The notes below the pieces were generated by a model. It worked only from the letters and a program-made list of their open reading frames with translations, did no database searches and had not been told where the DNA came from. The position numbers and the translations under genes were made by a program. A stretch of 64,000 nucleotides of DNA from Bacillus sp. SJS (GTDB lineage: Bacteria > Bacillota > Bacilli > Bacillales > Bacillaceae): contig NZ_JAQV02000004.1 of the NCBI RefSeq assembly GCF_000732485.2, positions 145,401 through 209,400 on the forward strand, read 5' to 3'. Of this stretch, positions 16,521 through 26,037 are shown one piece after another (the stretch's first letter is position 1; each line of letters opens with the position of its first letter).

Positions 16521-17981
16521 CTATTTGTCAATGTTCTTTTCCTGTTGTGGGATTCGCTCCCGAATATCTTTTTCATCTCCGATATGCCGAAGCTCATATC
16601 CCGGCTTCTCCCAATCACCGGCAGTTATGAATATACGAAAATGAAGCTCCTTTTCAAGATCCCGGACGCTGCGATCCAAAATCGCCATTACTCCCTGCTC
16701 CGCATGGACCCAGATTGCTTCATCTTCCATGTACCGGTATTGCCGCAGTTCCCTTTCAAGCCTTAAGGCAACGGTTTCTGCAGAATCGACTCTGCCTTTT
16801 CCATTGCAGACGCGGCAAGGCTCTGTTAACAGAGCATCAAGATCCTCACTCGTTTTCTTCCTCGTAATCTGGAGAAGATTTAACTCGGTAAAGCCAATAA
16901 TGCGGGTTTGGATCCGATCCCGCTCAACCTGCTTTTGCATCACCTGCAAAATACGAGCCTGGTCAGACGTGTCCTTCATATCAATAAAGTCAATCAGGAT
17001 AATCCCATTTAAATTCCTCAGGCGGATTTGCCTTGCCGCTTCAAGAGCGGCTTCCTTATTCGTATCAAGTATCGTCTGGCGCTGCGAGTCCTTTCCGGTA
17101 AACTTTCCGGAATTCACATCAATAACGTGAAGCGCTTCGGTTTTCTCAATAAGGAGATAGGCTCCATTTTTAAGCCAGACCGCCTTCTTCTGAAGCTTAT
17201 GTATTTCCGCATCCAGCGTGTCAAATATCTCAGCACCTTCTTTTGAATGGTGCACGCTTGTCTCACACTCAACTGGAAGGCGCTCCCTCAGGTTTTCCGC
17301 TAAATACACATCATCACAGTGTATATCCGAATAGGCAGAAATGGAGCGTTCAGTTAAAATCGTTTCAAGCAAGTCGCCAGCTTCCTTTAGTGGTGTAGGA
17401 GCTTTAGAAGAATGAGATGGAAGAAGCTCCTTGAATTCCCTTCTCAGCCTGTCCAGTTCCTCTTTAAGTTCATCTGCCGGCAGGGAAGCTGCTGCCGTGC
17501 GAAGCAATACACCTTCTCCATTATCGAGTATTTCGCTGCCCCATTCTTTAAGCTTAACGGCTGCGGTTTCATCAATTTTCCTTGATACCGTAACCTTTCC
17601 TCCATAGGGCATGTAGATGAGCGAGCTTCCGGGAAATTCTATATTGGCGGTAAGGGCTGGCCCCTTCCACTCGTCTCCTTCTTTTTTAATTTGGACCAAT
17701 AGCTTCTGGCCTTCATGCAAATAAGAGGAGATTGGCTTTTGCTGATCGGAAAGCCGGTAATCAGGCAGATCCTCGATGCGGATAAACCCGTTTCGTTCGA
17801 GTCCAATATCGATAAATGCCGCCTGCATCCCTTTAACGACTTTTTCAACCTTCCCTAAAAAAATGCTGCCCGCTTTCCCTTTTTGACCGGATTTTACTAT
17901 TTTTAAATCTGCCAGTTTTCCATTCTCAAATAAAGCAATGCGCTTTTCAGGCAGATTGGCTTGAATAAGTAGCGTTTTCAA
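16521..17981 (-). CDS. rng: Ribonuclease E/G family protein (RNase G-like)
   Basis: A 486-residue endoribonuclease-type protein. An S1 domain comes first (about residues 36-120: GSIFLGKVEKVVKGMQAAFIDIG). The DNase I-like catalytic part follows, with the metal-binding aspartates in HVIDVNSGKFTG and ILIDFIDMKD. Then comes the zinc-link CRVCNGKGR. It lacks the long RNase E C-terminal scaffold, so it resembles RNase G. B. subtilis has no such gene, but other Bacillaceae carry it between rplU and spoIVFB. The start is TTG at 17981 behind GAGGGAATCCG. Confidence 0.9.
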   Translation of the reverse strand: MKTLLIQANLPEKRIALFENGKLADLKIVKSGQKGKAGSIFLGKVEKVVKGMQAAFIDIGLERNGFIRIEDLPDYRLSDQQKPISSYLHEGQKLLVQIKKEGDEWKGPALTANIEFPGSSLIYMPYGGKVTVSRKIDETAAVKLKEWGSEILDNGEGVLLRTAAASLPADELKEELDRLRREFKELLPSHSSKAPTPLKEAGDLLETILTERSISAYSDIHCDDVYLAENLRERLPVECETSVHHSKEGAEIFDTLDAEIHKLQKKAVWLKNGAYLLIEKTEALHVIDVNSGKFTGKDSQRQTILDTNKEAALEAARQIRLRNLNGIILIDFIDMKDTSDQARILQVMQKQVERDRIQTRIIGFTELNLLQITRKKTSEDLDALLTEPCRVCNGKGRVDSAETVALRLERELRQYRYMEDEAIWVHAEQGVMAILDRSVRDLEKELHFRIFITAGDWEKPGYELRHIGDEKDIRERIPQQEKNIDK

Positions 17982-18039
17982 CGGATTCCCTCTTTTACAA
18001 TCATCATTTTCCCCATTTACTCACGTTTCAAAAGGGAAG

Positions 18040-18906
18040 TCAATACGCATAAACAAGCTCCTCCACCTTGGAATTTGTTCTTTTCTCAGAAAAAAAAGCG
18101 TGAAGCAATTCATTCTCATCCAGCTCAGACCATTTAGTCCCCTGCCTGTAAACGATGATTGGATGCTTGCAGCCTCTCTTAAACCTGGACATGACCGACA
18201 AAATATTTTCTTCTGATTCCACTTCAAGAGGAACTAACTTTTGTATGGATTTTTGGCTGCCATAATACCTGTCCATTAGAAATCTCAGGTGAACAAAACG
18301 GCGCTGCTTAAATTCTGTATACAGGCTAAAACATAAAAAGATTGTGATCATCCATAAATTCAGCTGAAATGGAAAAAATATCAGGACCGCGGCCAAATAT
18401 AAAACGAGAGCGCATATCGAAAAAGCCAGCATCCACTTATGGGCTGCAGGGAACGGCTTAAACAGCGAAAAAGCTATAAATAATAGTTTCCCCCCGTCAA
18501 GCGGCCAAATAGGAAGCAAATTAAAAAGCAAAATAGAAAGATTATAATAAGTAAACAAGGAGAAATCACCGGCAGATAAAAGCCCTCCGCTCAAGAGAAG
18601 CCAGGCTCCCCCCTGCATGAGAAAATGCTGCAGTGGTCCGGCAAGCACAACCGCCAGTTCTTCTTTTATTGAACGGTTCCCATGCTCCTCCATTTCAGCC
18701 GCACCTCCGAATGGAAGAAGCACGATGGATTTAACTCTCCATGAAAAATATAGGGCGCATGCAGCATGGCCAAGCTCATGAACAAGAACAATGGCAAGCA
18801 ATATAGCCAGCGTTTTAAATTGGGCGGTAGCCGCACTGATGGCCATTACTACCCAAAGAAGAGGGTGAATGTGAATTTTTCTTAAAAGAGATCCGTATTT
18901 AATCAA
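18040..18906 (-). CDS. spoIVFB: Site-2-type intramembrane metalloprotease SpoIVFB
   Basis: Cleaves pro-sigma-K in the outer forespore membrane. The zinc motif HELGH spans residues 43-47, and the third ligand is Asp137 in LLPIWPLDGGK, both at the same positions as in B. subtilis. There are about six membrane segments, then a cytosolic CBS-like domain. 288 residues. The TTG start overlaps the end of spoIVFA by eight bases. Confidence 0.95.
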   Translation of the reverse strand: MIKYGSLLRKIHIHPLLWVVMAISAATAQFKTLAILLAIVLVHELGHAACALYFSWRVKSIVLLPFGGAAEMEEHGNRSIKEELAVVLAGPLQHFLMQGGAWLLLSGGLLSAGDFSLFTYYNLSILLFNLLPIWPLDGGKLLFIAFSLFKPFPAAHKWMLAFSICALVLYLAAVLIFFPFQLNLWMITIFLCFSLYTEFKQRRFVHLRFLMDRYYGSQKSIQKLVPLEVESEENILSVMSRFKRGCKHPIIVYRQGTKWSELDENELLHAFFSEKRTNSKVEELVYAY

Positions 18907-19684
18907 AAGGAATCACCTGTTTCGGGTCAATAAAATTATCTCCCTTTTTTATCGCAAAATAGTACGTCCCTTTTTTATTTTCATTTACTTTAATGGTGCC
19001 AAGTTCTTTCCCTGTGACCACTGTGTCATAAAGTGACACATCCACTTTTTCCAAATTTCCATACCATGATTCGCTTCCATCTGCATGCTGAAGAACAACC
19101 GTAAGACCTGTATCCGGTTTTTCTCCCGCTTCAACGACGACCCCTTCATCAATCGCATCCACGGTCGCACGATCGGTCTCAATCAGAACCCCTTGCCCAT
19201 TCACCTGAAAGTTTTCAGTGACCTTCCCTGAAGCAGGAACAGCATATTCCCCCTTTGAGGCAGCAGGAGGATCAGGGGAAATTTCATCTGCCTGAAACAA
19301 GGCTAACGGATGACCGAATTGCTTCTGATACCAGGAGGATACTGCAGCAAATTGGAATTCTTGCTTGAGAGAAGCTTCAACCGTACTTCGGATTGAATCT
19401 AGCTTTGGACTGTGATCTTTAAACATCACTGCCATAGCGAGGACCAAACAGGCTGAAAGAAACAGTTTGAAGAGGAAAATCTGGGGTTTAAACAGCGGGT
19501 GTCCCGTTTCATTAAGGGTGTCAGGTCCTCCCTCATACGAATGAATAATACCTGTATACTTCTCTTCTTCTTCAATCACAGCCTCTTTATTCCACGTTAC
19601 CGGAATTTCTGCTTTTTCCGCAGAAGGTTTTGCCTTTTTTCTTTTTGCCATCCGCTTTCTGATTTCGTCGGCCCTTCTGGACAT
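18899..19684 (-). CDS. spoIVFA: SpoIVFA, anchor and inhibitor of SpoIVFB
   Basis: Holds SpoIVFB and BofA in the outer forespore membrane and is cut by SpoIVB to release the protease. After a basic cytosolic N-terminus (MSRRADEIRKRMAKRKK) there is one membrane segment (FLFKLFLSACLVLAMAVMF) and a C-terminal LytM/M23-like domain (residues about 165-260), without clear zinc ligands. I choose ATG at 19684, matching the homologue's N-terminus and preceded by GGGTGGATGAAG; the frame is open to 19717. Confidence 0.93.
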   Translation of the reverse strand: MSRRADEIRKRMAKRKKAKPSAEKAEIPVTWNKEAVIEEEEKYTGIIHSYEGGPDTLNETGHPLFKPQIFLFKLFLSACLVLAMAVMFKDHSPKLDSIRSTVEASLKQEFQFAAVSSWYQKQFGHPLALFQADEISPDPPAASKGEYAVPASGKVTENFQVNGQGVLIETDRATVDAIDEGVVVEAGEKPDTGLTVVLQHADGSESWYGNLEKVDVSLYDTVVTGKELGTIKVNENKKGTYYFAIKKGDNFIDPKQVIPFD

Positions 19685-19747
19685 CTTCATCCACCCTTTT
19701 AATGTCAGTTTGTACAAGTCTATGACTCGTCCCGCAGAAATATGAAA

Positions 19748-20215
19748 AGAAAAGCGGAGGCGGCTTGCTCAGGCCTGAGAGACGGTGGAACCGGGACTGG
19801 CAAAGTCGCTCTTTGACTTTGACTGGACCGGTGAAGCGGCCGAAGGGCTAGCCGCTGGAGCTGGACAACAAGAAAAGCGGAGGGCGCTTGCTTAGCTGTG
19901 AGAGACGGTGGAGCTCGCGACCGAGAGGCGCCCAAGTTGGGTTGTTCAGCTAAAGGCGCGACGTCCTGTCGCAACGCTGAACGGGCCTTCATCGTGAAGG
20001 CCCTCGACCGAGAGAGGGAAGCGGCCGAACAGCTAGCGCCCGGAGCTGGACAACAAAGAAAAGCGGAGGCGGCTTGCTCAGCCCCTGAGAGACGGTGGAA
20101 CCGGAACTGGCAAAGTCGCTCTTTGACTTTGACTGGACCGGTGAAGCGGCCGAAGGGCTAGCCGCCGGAGCTGGACAACAAGAAATGCGGAAGCGGCTTG
20201 CTCAGGCTGGACAAC
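19748..20215. repeat. Tandem array of three dispersed-repeat units plus a remnant
   Basis: Unit A1 spans about 19748-19868, unit B 19869-20053, unit A2 20054-20177, and a shortened unit ends at 20215. Each begins AAGAAAAGCGGAGG and ends GGAGCTGGACAAC. Terminal stems are GGCGGCT/AGCCGCC in A2 (G.T for the outer pair in A1) and GGGCGCT/AGCGCCC in B. Internal hairpins differ: CAAAGTC/GACTTTG in A units, GGGCCTTCA/TGAAGGCCC (19983-20003) in B. No gene lies in 19685-20305. Confidence 0.88.
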
Positions 20216-20243
20216 TCAGTTCAGCTAAAGAATCACTTTTGAT

Positions 20244-20278
20244 CACAAGAAAAAAGCAGCCCCGTTAAGAGCTGCCTG
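20244..20278 (-). terminator. Rho-independent terminator of minCD
   Basis: On the minus strand GCAGCTC and GGGCTGC pair, with one G.T, around TTAACG, followed by TTTTTT. It lies 30-60 bases after the minD stop. Confidence 0.8.
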
Positions 20279-20305
20279 CTTCTGCACATGTTATTTTCCG
20301 TCACA

Positions 20306-21109
20306 CTAAACGCGTGCTCCGAAAAACTTTTTGATTTTATCCATAAAGCCTAAATTTTGCTGGTCAAGAATTTGAAGGGGAACCGATTCCCCGAGAATTC
20401 TTCTTGCAATATTGCGATACGCAATCGATGCGCGGTTGTTCGGATCCAATGCAATCGGTTCACCGCTGTTTGATGCCTTAATCACTTGATCGTCATCTGC
20501 AACAATGCCCAGCAGGTCAATGGACAGATGGGCGACAATTTCATCAACGTCAAGCATATCTCCATTTTGCACGAGATGAGTGCGAATCCTGTTAATGACG
20601 AGCTTCGGAGGCTCTATGTCCTCTTTCTCAAGAAGCCCGATAATTCTGTCTGCATCCCTCACTGCAGATACTTCAGGTGTGGTGACCACAACTGCTTTAT
20701 CTGCACCGGCAACAGCATTTTTGAAGCCTTGTTCTATGCCTGCAGGACAATCGATCACAATATAATCATAATCCTGCTTCAGCTCGCCAATAAGCTTTTT
20801 CATCTGTTCAGGTGATACCGCGGACTTATCACTTGTCTGGGCTGCAGGAAGCAAATACAGCAGCTCATCAAACCGCTTGTCTTTAACAAGTGCTTGATGG
20901 ATTTTGCATCGCCCTTCCACCACATCAACCAGATCATAGATAATACGGTTTTCAAGTCCCATGACTACATCCAGATTCCGCAAACCGATATCCGTGTCAA
21001 CTAGACAAACCTTTTTGCCTAAAATGGCCAGGGACGTCCCTAAATTGGCGGAGGTGGTTGTTTTGCCAACTCCACCTTTACCAGAGGTTACAACAATCGC
21101 CTCTCCCAC
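20306..21109 (-). CDS. minD: Septum site-determining ATPase MinD
   Basis: Membrane-associated ParA-family ATPase that positions MinC to block polar division. It has the deviant Walker A motif GKGGVGKTT (residues 10-18), VDTDIGLRNLD, DCPAGIE and the C-terminal amphipathic membrane-targeting helix (FMDKIKKFFGARV). 267 residues. The GTG start follows GGGGGG within the last codons of minC, indicating coupling. It is the last gene of the mreBCD-minCD run. Confidence 0.97.
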   Translation of the reverse strand: MGEAIVVTSGKGGVGKTTTSANLGTSLAILGKKVCLVDTDIGLRNLDVVMGLENRIIYDLVDVVEGRCKIHQALVKDKRFDELLYLLPAAQTSDKSAVSPEQMKKLIGELKQDYDYIVIDCPAGIEQGFKNAVAGADKAVVVTTPEVSAVRDADRIIGLLEKEDIEPPKLVINRIRTHLVQNGDMLDVDEIVAHLSIDLLGIVADDDQVIKASNSGEPIALDPNNRASIAYRNIARRILGESVPLQILDQQNLGFMDKIKKFFGARV

Positions 21110-21111
21110 GG

Positions 21112-21795
21112 CTACATTCCCCCCTCGAGCGTAGTTACATCAGGTCTTACATACATTACATTCTGCAATCGGTCTCTCTTCATTTGCCCTTCATCATCTA
21201 TGTACGCACACTCCATCCCGTGTTCCTCTACATGAATACGCTCAGGAGACTGATTAAGAGAATCATAAATTTTAAGCTGGGCTGGCGCCATGACAGATGC
21301 AGCAATGATTGCCCTGCCGTTTCCATTATAGCCTGCATGGGCTGTACCTCTAAGAGCACCTAAAACAAAGATGCTTCCGTTTGCAATCACTGTGCCTCCA
21401 GGATTGACATCCCCAATTAACAGGAGATCTCCTTCCACCTGAAGCACTTGTCCAGACCGGACAATTCTCGCGGCTTTTACAACTTCCGCTTCTTTTTTCA
21501 GTCTGTTTGCCTCTTCTTTCGTAACGACATCAGATTCAATGTTTTCTACCACAAGATTCTTCTTTTTGCGGATCGTCGTTTTCACCATCTGCTGCTGTTC
21601 TTCCGAAAGGAGACGTTTACCGGATTTCACACTTACTCCGATTAAAGGTCCGTTTTCCTGCACATACTGTTTAGAGGAAAGCATCTCTTCCAGTTCAAGA
21701 ATGAGTGTTTCATAGGTGCAAGCATCATCCAAATATAGAGTGAGGCCGTCCTTTGTTCCTTTTATTGTTACATACTGCTGTTTTTGGGCTTTCAC
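21112..21795 (-). CDS. minC: Septum formation inhibitor MinC
   Basis: Inhibits FtsZ assembly at poles. The N-terminal domain starts KAQKQQYVTIKGTKDGLTLYLDD. The C-terminal beta-helix domain includes RSGQVLQVEGDLLLIGDVNPGG and AHAGYNGNGRAIIAA, and the end LEGGM is typical. I prefer GTG at 21795, six bases after GAGGTG; the GTG at 21804 is inside that site. About 227 residues, as in B. subtilis. Confidence 0.94.
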   Translation of the reverse strand: MKAQKQQYVTIKGTKDGLTLYLDDACTYETLILELEEMLSSKQYVQENGPLIGVSVKSGKRLLSEEQQQMVKTTIRKKKNLVVENIESDVVTKEEANRLKKEAEVVKAARIVRSGQVLQVEGDLLLIGDVNPGGTVIANGSIFVLGALRGTAHAGYNGNGRAIIAASVMAPAQLKIYDSLNQSPERIHVEEHGMECAYIDDEGQMKRDRLQNVMYVRPDVTTLEGGM

Positions 21796-21863
21796 GATGT
21801 TCACCTCAATAACACTACAAATTCGACAAACCCCGCTAAATCTCCTTTTTTTTGCTGAACCGT

Positions 21864-22379
21864 TTAATCCTCAGTCTGTCTTTTTAGACCCGTGAGAAAC
21901 GATTTTAACGGATAAATAATCACAAGACCTGCGATGGAATTCACAGCCAGCGTCGGCAGGAGTCTGCGATTGGCAAATTCATAGAAATTAAGCGGATTCA
22001 GACTAATAATAAGCTGGATCCCGTAAACGTAAAATTCGAGTATACTGATTGCCAGCATACCGACAAGCAAAACAACAAAGGCATTGTTCTGAAGAATCTT
22101 CAGTGCTCTTCCGGAAAGATAGGTCAAAAACGGATAAGCAAATAGATAGACTCCAAGAATCTCTGTATACACAATATCGTGCAGCAGTCCAAATATAATC
22201 GCATACGTGATCGCAAGTCCGTCTCTTACATAAACAGATATAAAAATTAAAAGAAGCAGGGTAAATCTGGGAACATAGAACATGTCTTCAGAAAAAGATG
22301 GAATGAGTATTAAATCAGCTGCGGTACTCTCCATGATGAAAAAAAACAAGACAACGACAGGGAGGAGAAAACGTCTCAC
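21864..22379 (-). CDS. mreD: Rod shape-determining membrane protein MreD
   Basis: A 171-residue integral membrane protein with about five hydrophobic segments (MRRFLLPVVVLFFFIMEST, FTLLLLIFISVYV, AYPFLTYLSG and others), consistent with MreD of the elongasome. Its ATG overlaps the mreC stop by four bases. Assignment rests on topology, length and mreBCD order. Confidence 0.92.
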   Translation of the reverse strand: MRRFLLPVVVLFFFIMESTAADLILIPSFSEDMFYVPRFTLLLLIFISVYVRDGLAITYAIIFGLLHDIVYTEILGVYLFAYPFLTYLSGRALKILQNNAFVVLLVGMLAISILEFYVYGIQLIISLNPLNFYEFANRRLLPTLAVNSIAGLVIIYPLKSFLTGLKRQTED

Positions 22380-23263
22380 TTGGCTTCCTCCTCCGCATCG
22401 CCGTCACTTACATCTCCTTCTGGAGGGACAGAAGCTGCACGCTTGATGATAAATACATTTTCAACATCATAAAAATTAGCGGACGGTTTGACATAGGCCA
22501 TTTTCGTTAACCCGTAAGAATCAGGCTGGACATCTTCCACTGTTCCAATCGAAAGTTCCGATGTGAACACTCCGCCATTCCCTGCAGTTACAACTTTATC
22601 GCCTTTTTTTATGTCCATGCTCGTATTGATGTTTCTGTATAGAAGCATTTCTCTTTTTTCATCGTATCCTGCAATTAAACCGAATATATTTTCTTTGCCC
22701 TTAACAATTGCCGGAACCTGATTGACACGGTCCTGAGCACTTAAAAGCTGGACGGTTGAAGTAAAGGCATCAACACTTTTTATTTTCCCGATTAGTCCTT
22801 TGGATGTCATAACCGCCATGTCTTCCGTTACACCATTCTGTTTGCCTCGGTCAATCGTAATGTATTCATACCAGCGGTCAGGATTTCTTGCAATCAGCGT
22901 ACCAGTGATCGGTTCGAATTTGCTTAAATCTGTTTTCGCACCAACATCGGCCCGCAGCCTGTCATTTTCTTTTCTAAGACGCTGAACCTCTGAGTCAAGG
23001 CTTGCATACTGCTCAATTCTTGATTTCAGATATTTATTTTCTTCATATGTATCCTTCAAACTGCCGATTTCTTCAAAAGTCCCGCCAAAGAATTGAGCAG
23101 GCTTGTGAAAAACTGTTTGAAATAAACCGGTAGAATCTTTAACAAACTTCTCTGGCCATGACAATTCACGGTCGCCTTTAATAGAGAAGCCGATCAATGC
23201 TACGAGCAAAATGACGCTTGCCAGAAGCAGAATAAGCCGTTTGTTCATAAAAAAAGGCGGCAT
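22376..23263 (-). CDS. mreC: Rod shape-determining protein MreC
   Basis: A bitopic elongasome protein. It has one N-terminal membrane segment (RLILLLASVILLVALIGFS), a coiled coil (about residues 65-110; LKDTYEENKYLKSRIEQYASLD) and two beta-barrel domains (ATLIARNPDRWYEYITIDRG-like region, GGVFTSELSIGTVEDVQPDSYGLTKMAYVKP split here by position). Start is the second ATG of the ATGATG pair, six bases after GAGGTG. Confidence 0.94.
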   Translation of the reverse strand: MPPFFMNKRLILLLASVILLVALIGFSIKGDRELSWPEKFVKDSTGLFQTVFHKPAQFFGGTFEEIGSLKDTYEENKYLKSRIEQYASLDSEVQRLRKENDRLRADVGAKTDLSKFEPITGTLIARNPDRWYEYITIDRGKQNGVTEDMAVMTSKGLIGKIKSVDAFTSTVQLLSAQDRVNQVPAIVKGKENIFGLIAGYDEKREMLLYRNINTSMDIKKGDKVVTAGNGGVFTSELSIGTVEDVQPDSYGLTKMAYVKPSANFYDVENVFIIKRAASVPPEGDVSDGDAEEEAK

Positions 23264-23311
23264 CATTTACACCTCTTAACGTTTGATATTCCTAATCCTC
23301 GCAATGTCCCG

Positions 23312-23348
23312 GCTAAAAGCATTCGGCGCCCCTGATGAGGCACCGAAT
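23312..23348 (-). terminator. Stem-loop between mreB and mreC, possible attenuator
   Basis: On the minus strand ATTCGGTGCC and GGCGCCGAAT pair fully if one T.G wobble is allowed (arms 23339-23348 and 23321-23330). GCTTTTAGC follows. The wobble only works on the minus strand, which argues for an RNA role. The short T-run would give partial termination. Confidence 0.5.
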
Positions 23349-23485
23349 CTTTTAAAATGGCTCTGTTAAACTTTCTTTACTTTCTGCCTTATGAGCGATC
23401 GCTGCAAAGCTGCTGTACCGCACCGATCATTTTAATCAGCACAGTGCCTAAATCAGCATTCAGCTTTAAGTGCGCCCGAAAAAAA

Positions 23486-24508
23486 TTAACGGAGGTTTTT
23501 TGTTTTCCCTTTAAATAGGTGAATATGTTCTAGCGCTTTTCCTGTTCCAATTGCCACACAGTCCAGTGGATTTTCAGCAATCAGTACAGGCATATTCGTT
23601 TCTTCGCTAATTACTTTATCCAGGTTGCGCAGCAGTGCTCCGCCCCCGGTCAGGACAATTCCGCGGTCCATAATGTCTGCAGCAAGTTCCGGCGGAGTTT
23701 TTTCCAGCGTGTTTTTAACCGTATCAACGATCGTATAAACCGTGTCACGAAGAGCCTCTGCTATCTCTTTAGCTGTAATTTCAATTGTTTTCGGCAATCC
23801 GGTAAGCAAGTCACGGCCGCGGATTTCCATATTCTCGACATCTTCAGGAGTACCGGCAGATCCAACTTCCATTTTAATCGCTTCCGCTGTCCGGTCACCA
23901 ATCATAAGGTTGTACGTTTTGCGGATGTAGTTGATGATCGCATCATCCATTTCATCGCCTGCCACACGGATTGATTGGCTTGTTACGATTCCGCCAAGGG
24001 AAATAATGGCGACTTCCGTCGTTCCCCCGCCGATATCCACAACCATGCTTCCTGTCGGTTCCCAGACAGGCAGGTTTGAACCGATTGCAGCTGCGAATGG
24101 CTCTTCAATCGTATACGCATCACGTGCGCCAGCTTGTCTTGTTGCATCAATAACAGCTCGTTCTTCAACAGCCGTAATGCCTGATGGCACACAAACCATT
24201 ACGTAAGGCTTTCTTGAAAAAAGACTTTTGTTTTTCGTCGCTTGTTTTATGTAATATTTCATCATTGTAGCAGTCGTCTCGTAATCTGCAATAACGCCAT
24301 CTTTCATAGGACGGAGTGCCACGACATTTCCAGGTGTACGTCCGATCATATTTTTAGCATCATTTCCAACAGCAACAATGGACTTGGTATCTGTTTGCAT
24401 TGCAACAACAGAAGGTTCACGGAGAACGATTCCTCTGCCTTTCACGAACACCAGGGTATTTGCTGTACCCAAATCTATCCCAAGGTCTCTAGTACCAATT
24501 CCAAACAT
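23486..24508 (-). CDS. mreB: Actin-like cell shape protein MreB
   Basis: Forms membrane-bound filaments that guide the elongation machinery. Actin-fold ATP motifs are clear: phosphate 1 [13 protein letters not shown], the connect region, phosphate 2 [18 protein letters not shown], and adenosine loop VLTGGGALL. 340 residues, slightly longer than the usual 337. It is the first of mreB-mreC-mreD-minC-minD, with a 220-base gap before mreC. Confidence 0.96.
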   Translation of the reverse strand: MFGIGTRDLGIDLGTANTLVFVKGRGIVLREPSVVAMQTDTKSIVAVGNDAKNMIGRTPGNVVALRPMKDGVIADYETTATMMKYYIKQATKNKSLFSRKPYVMVCVPSGITAVEERAVIDATRQAGARDAYTIEEPFAAAIGSNLPVWEPTGSMVVDIGGGTTEVAIISLGGIVTSQSIRVAGDEMDDAIINYIRKTYNLMIGDRTAEAIKMEVGSAGTPEDVENMEIRGRDLLTGLPKTIEITAKEIAEALRDTVYTIVDTVKNTLEKTPPELAADIMDRGIVLTGGGALLRNLDKVISEETNMPVLIAENPLDCVAIGTGKALEHIHLFKGKTKNLR

Positions 24509-24623
24509 TCATGTATCTCCCTTTCTGAAACGAATCACTTTTTGTAATAAGGATGAACCTTAACGAAAAAACTCATAAACCTTATTATAACGTAAATCGT
24601 CAAAAAAAAAAGTGAATTTCAGT

Positions 24624-25313
24624 TTACAAATACCCTTTTTCCTTCAAGCTGATAAATTTTCTGTCCCCGATGATTAAATGATCTAGTAATTCAATTCCAA
24701 TCATCTTCCCGCATTCTGATAATCTTTTCGTAACTTCGATGTCTTCTCGGCTTGGAGACGGGTCTCCGGAGGGATGGTTGTGGATACAGATAAAAGAAGC
24801 TGCGGATCTTCTGAACGCTTCTTTAAAAACTTCTCTCGGATGAACAATCGATGCGTTCAGACTTCCGATGAAAACGGTGTGTTTGTGGATGACGTGGTTC
24901 TTTGTGTTGAGATAAAGACAAACAAAGTGCTCCTGTGTCAGGAATCTCATTTCTTCCATTACGTAATTCGCGCCATCCTGCGGAGATCGAATAACATAAC
25001 GGTCCTCGCTTGAAAGCTGCAGAATTCTTCTTCCGAGCTCCATGGCTGCCATTATTTGAACAGCTTTCGCTTGTCCAATTCCGGATATAGCAGTCATTTC
25101 TTCGATCGATGCATCCTTTAGCAGCCGCAAACCTTCAAAATGAGAAAGCAGCCTTGAGGATAGCTGAAGAACAGACTCACTGCTCGAGCCTGTCCTTAAT
25201 AGAATGGCGATCAGCTCCTGATTTGAAAGACTGCCAGGCCCATCATTCAAAAGTCTCTCTCTCGGTCTTTCTTCTGCGGGGAAATCACGGATTTTCAGCA
25301 GCGGTACATTCAT
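24624..25313 (-). CDS. radC: RadC/YsxA JAMM-domain protein
   Basis: Contains an N-terminal helix-hairpin-helix-type region (ISGIGQAKAVQIMAAMELGRRI) and a C-terminal MPN/JAMM domain with HNHPSGDPSPSREDIEVTK, the intact metalloprotease motif. Despite its name, it is not shown to be a repair protein in B. subtilis. 229 residues; ATG at 25313 follows AGGAGGAACCA. It lies between maf and mreB, as in B. subtilis. Confidence 0.93.
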   Translation of the reverse strand: MNVPLLKIRDFPAEERPRERLLNDGPGSLSNQELIAILLRTGSSSESVLQLSSRLLSHFEGLRLLKDASIEEMTAISGIGQAKAVQIMAAMELGRRILQLSSEDRYVIRSPQDGANYVMEEMRFLTQEHFVCLYLNTKNHVIHKHTVFIGSLNASIVHPREVFKEAFRRSAASFICIHNHPSGDPSPSREDIEVTKRLSECGKMIGIELLDHLIIGDRKFISLKEKGYL

Positions 25314-25346
25314 TGGTTCCTCCTGTCCCCTAAAGCGCTCATCTGT

Positions 25347-25928
25347 CTAAATCGTAAATCCTATCTCTCTCAATTCCCTAATAACTCTTGAAACCGGCAG
25401 ACCCACCACAGAAAAATAATCTCCTCTGATCTCTTTAACAAAGGCCTTTCCGAGACCCTGAATTCCATAGGAACCTGCCTTATCGAGCGGTTCACCGGTT
25501 TCTGCATACGTTTTGATTTCTTCGCCTGACAATTCCCAGAAGGTCACTTCCGTCGAAACATAGAAGCTTCTTTCCTTTTTGCCTTTAAAAATAGAGACAC
25601 CCGTCAATACGTGATGGCTTTTTCCAGACAGCAGACCGAGAGTTCTTACTGCTTCCTGCTCGTTTTCTGGCTTTCCGAGAATTTGACCGTCCAAGACGAC
25701 AATGGTGTCCGCAGCCAATACAAAGGAGTCTGGAAAAGAGTTTGCCGAATGCCATGCTTTCCTGCGCGCTAATTGCATGACAGCATCCTCTGGAGACTGT
25801 CCAGGCTCTATCGTTTCGTCTACATCCGTAATCATCACGTTAAAAGGGATGTTCAGACTTTCAAGCAGTTCTTTCCTTCTAGGAGAACCGGAAGCTAATA
25901 TAAGGTGCTGTTGGAGATGTGCGTGCAT
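25347..25928 (-). CDS. maf: Maf nucleoside triphosphate pyrophosphatase (dTTP/UTP type)
   Basis: Hydrolyses non-canonical or excess nucleoside triphosphates to monophosphates and affects septation when overproduced. Motifs LILASGSPRRKELL (N-terminus), VLAADTIVVLDGQILGKP and PLDKAGSYGIQGLG are typical. 193 residues, close to the homologue. It stands immediately upstream of radC. The germination operon lies on its upstream side instead of spoIIB as in B. subtilis. Confidence 0.95.
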   Translation of the reverse strand: MHAHLQQHLILASGSPRRKELLESLNIPFNVMITDVDETIEPGQSPEDAVMQLARRKAWHSANSFPDSFVLAADTIVVLDGQILGKPENEQEAVRTLGLLSGKSHHVLTGVSIFKGKKERSFYVSTEVTFWELSGEEIKTYAETGEPLDKAGSYGIQGLGKAFVKEIRGDYFSVVGLPVSRVIRELREIGFTI

Positions 25929-26037
25929 ATGCCGTCCATCCTTTCATGATTCATAGGGAGATACAGGTGTATCGTATCAAAAGGATAGAAGAAGCACAAT
26001 TTTTCAAAAAGAGATTTCATTCTTAAAAAACTCACTT

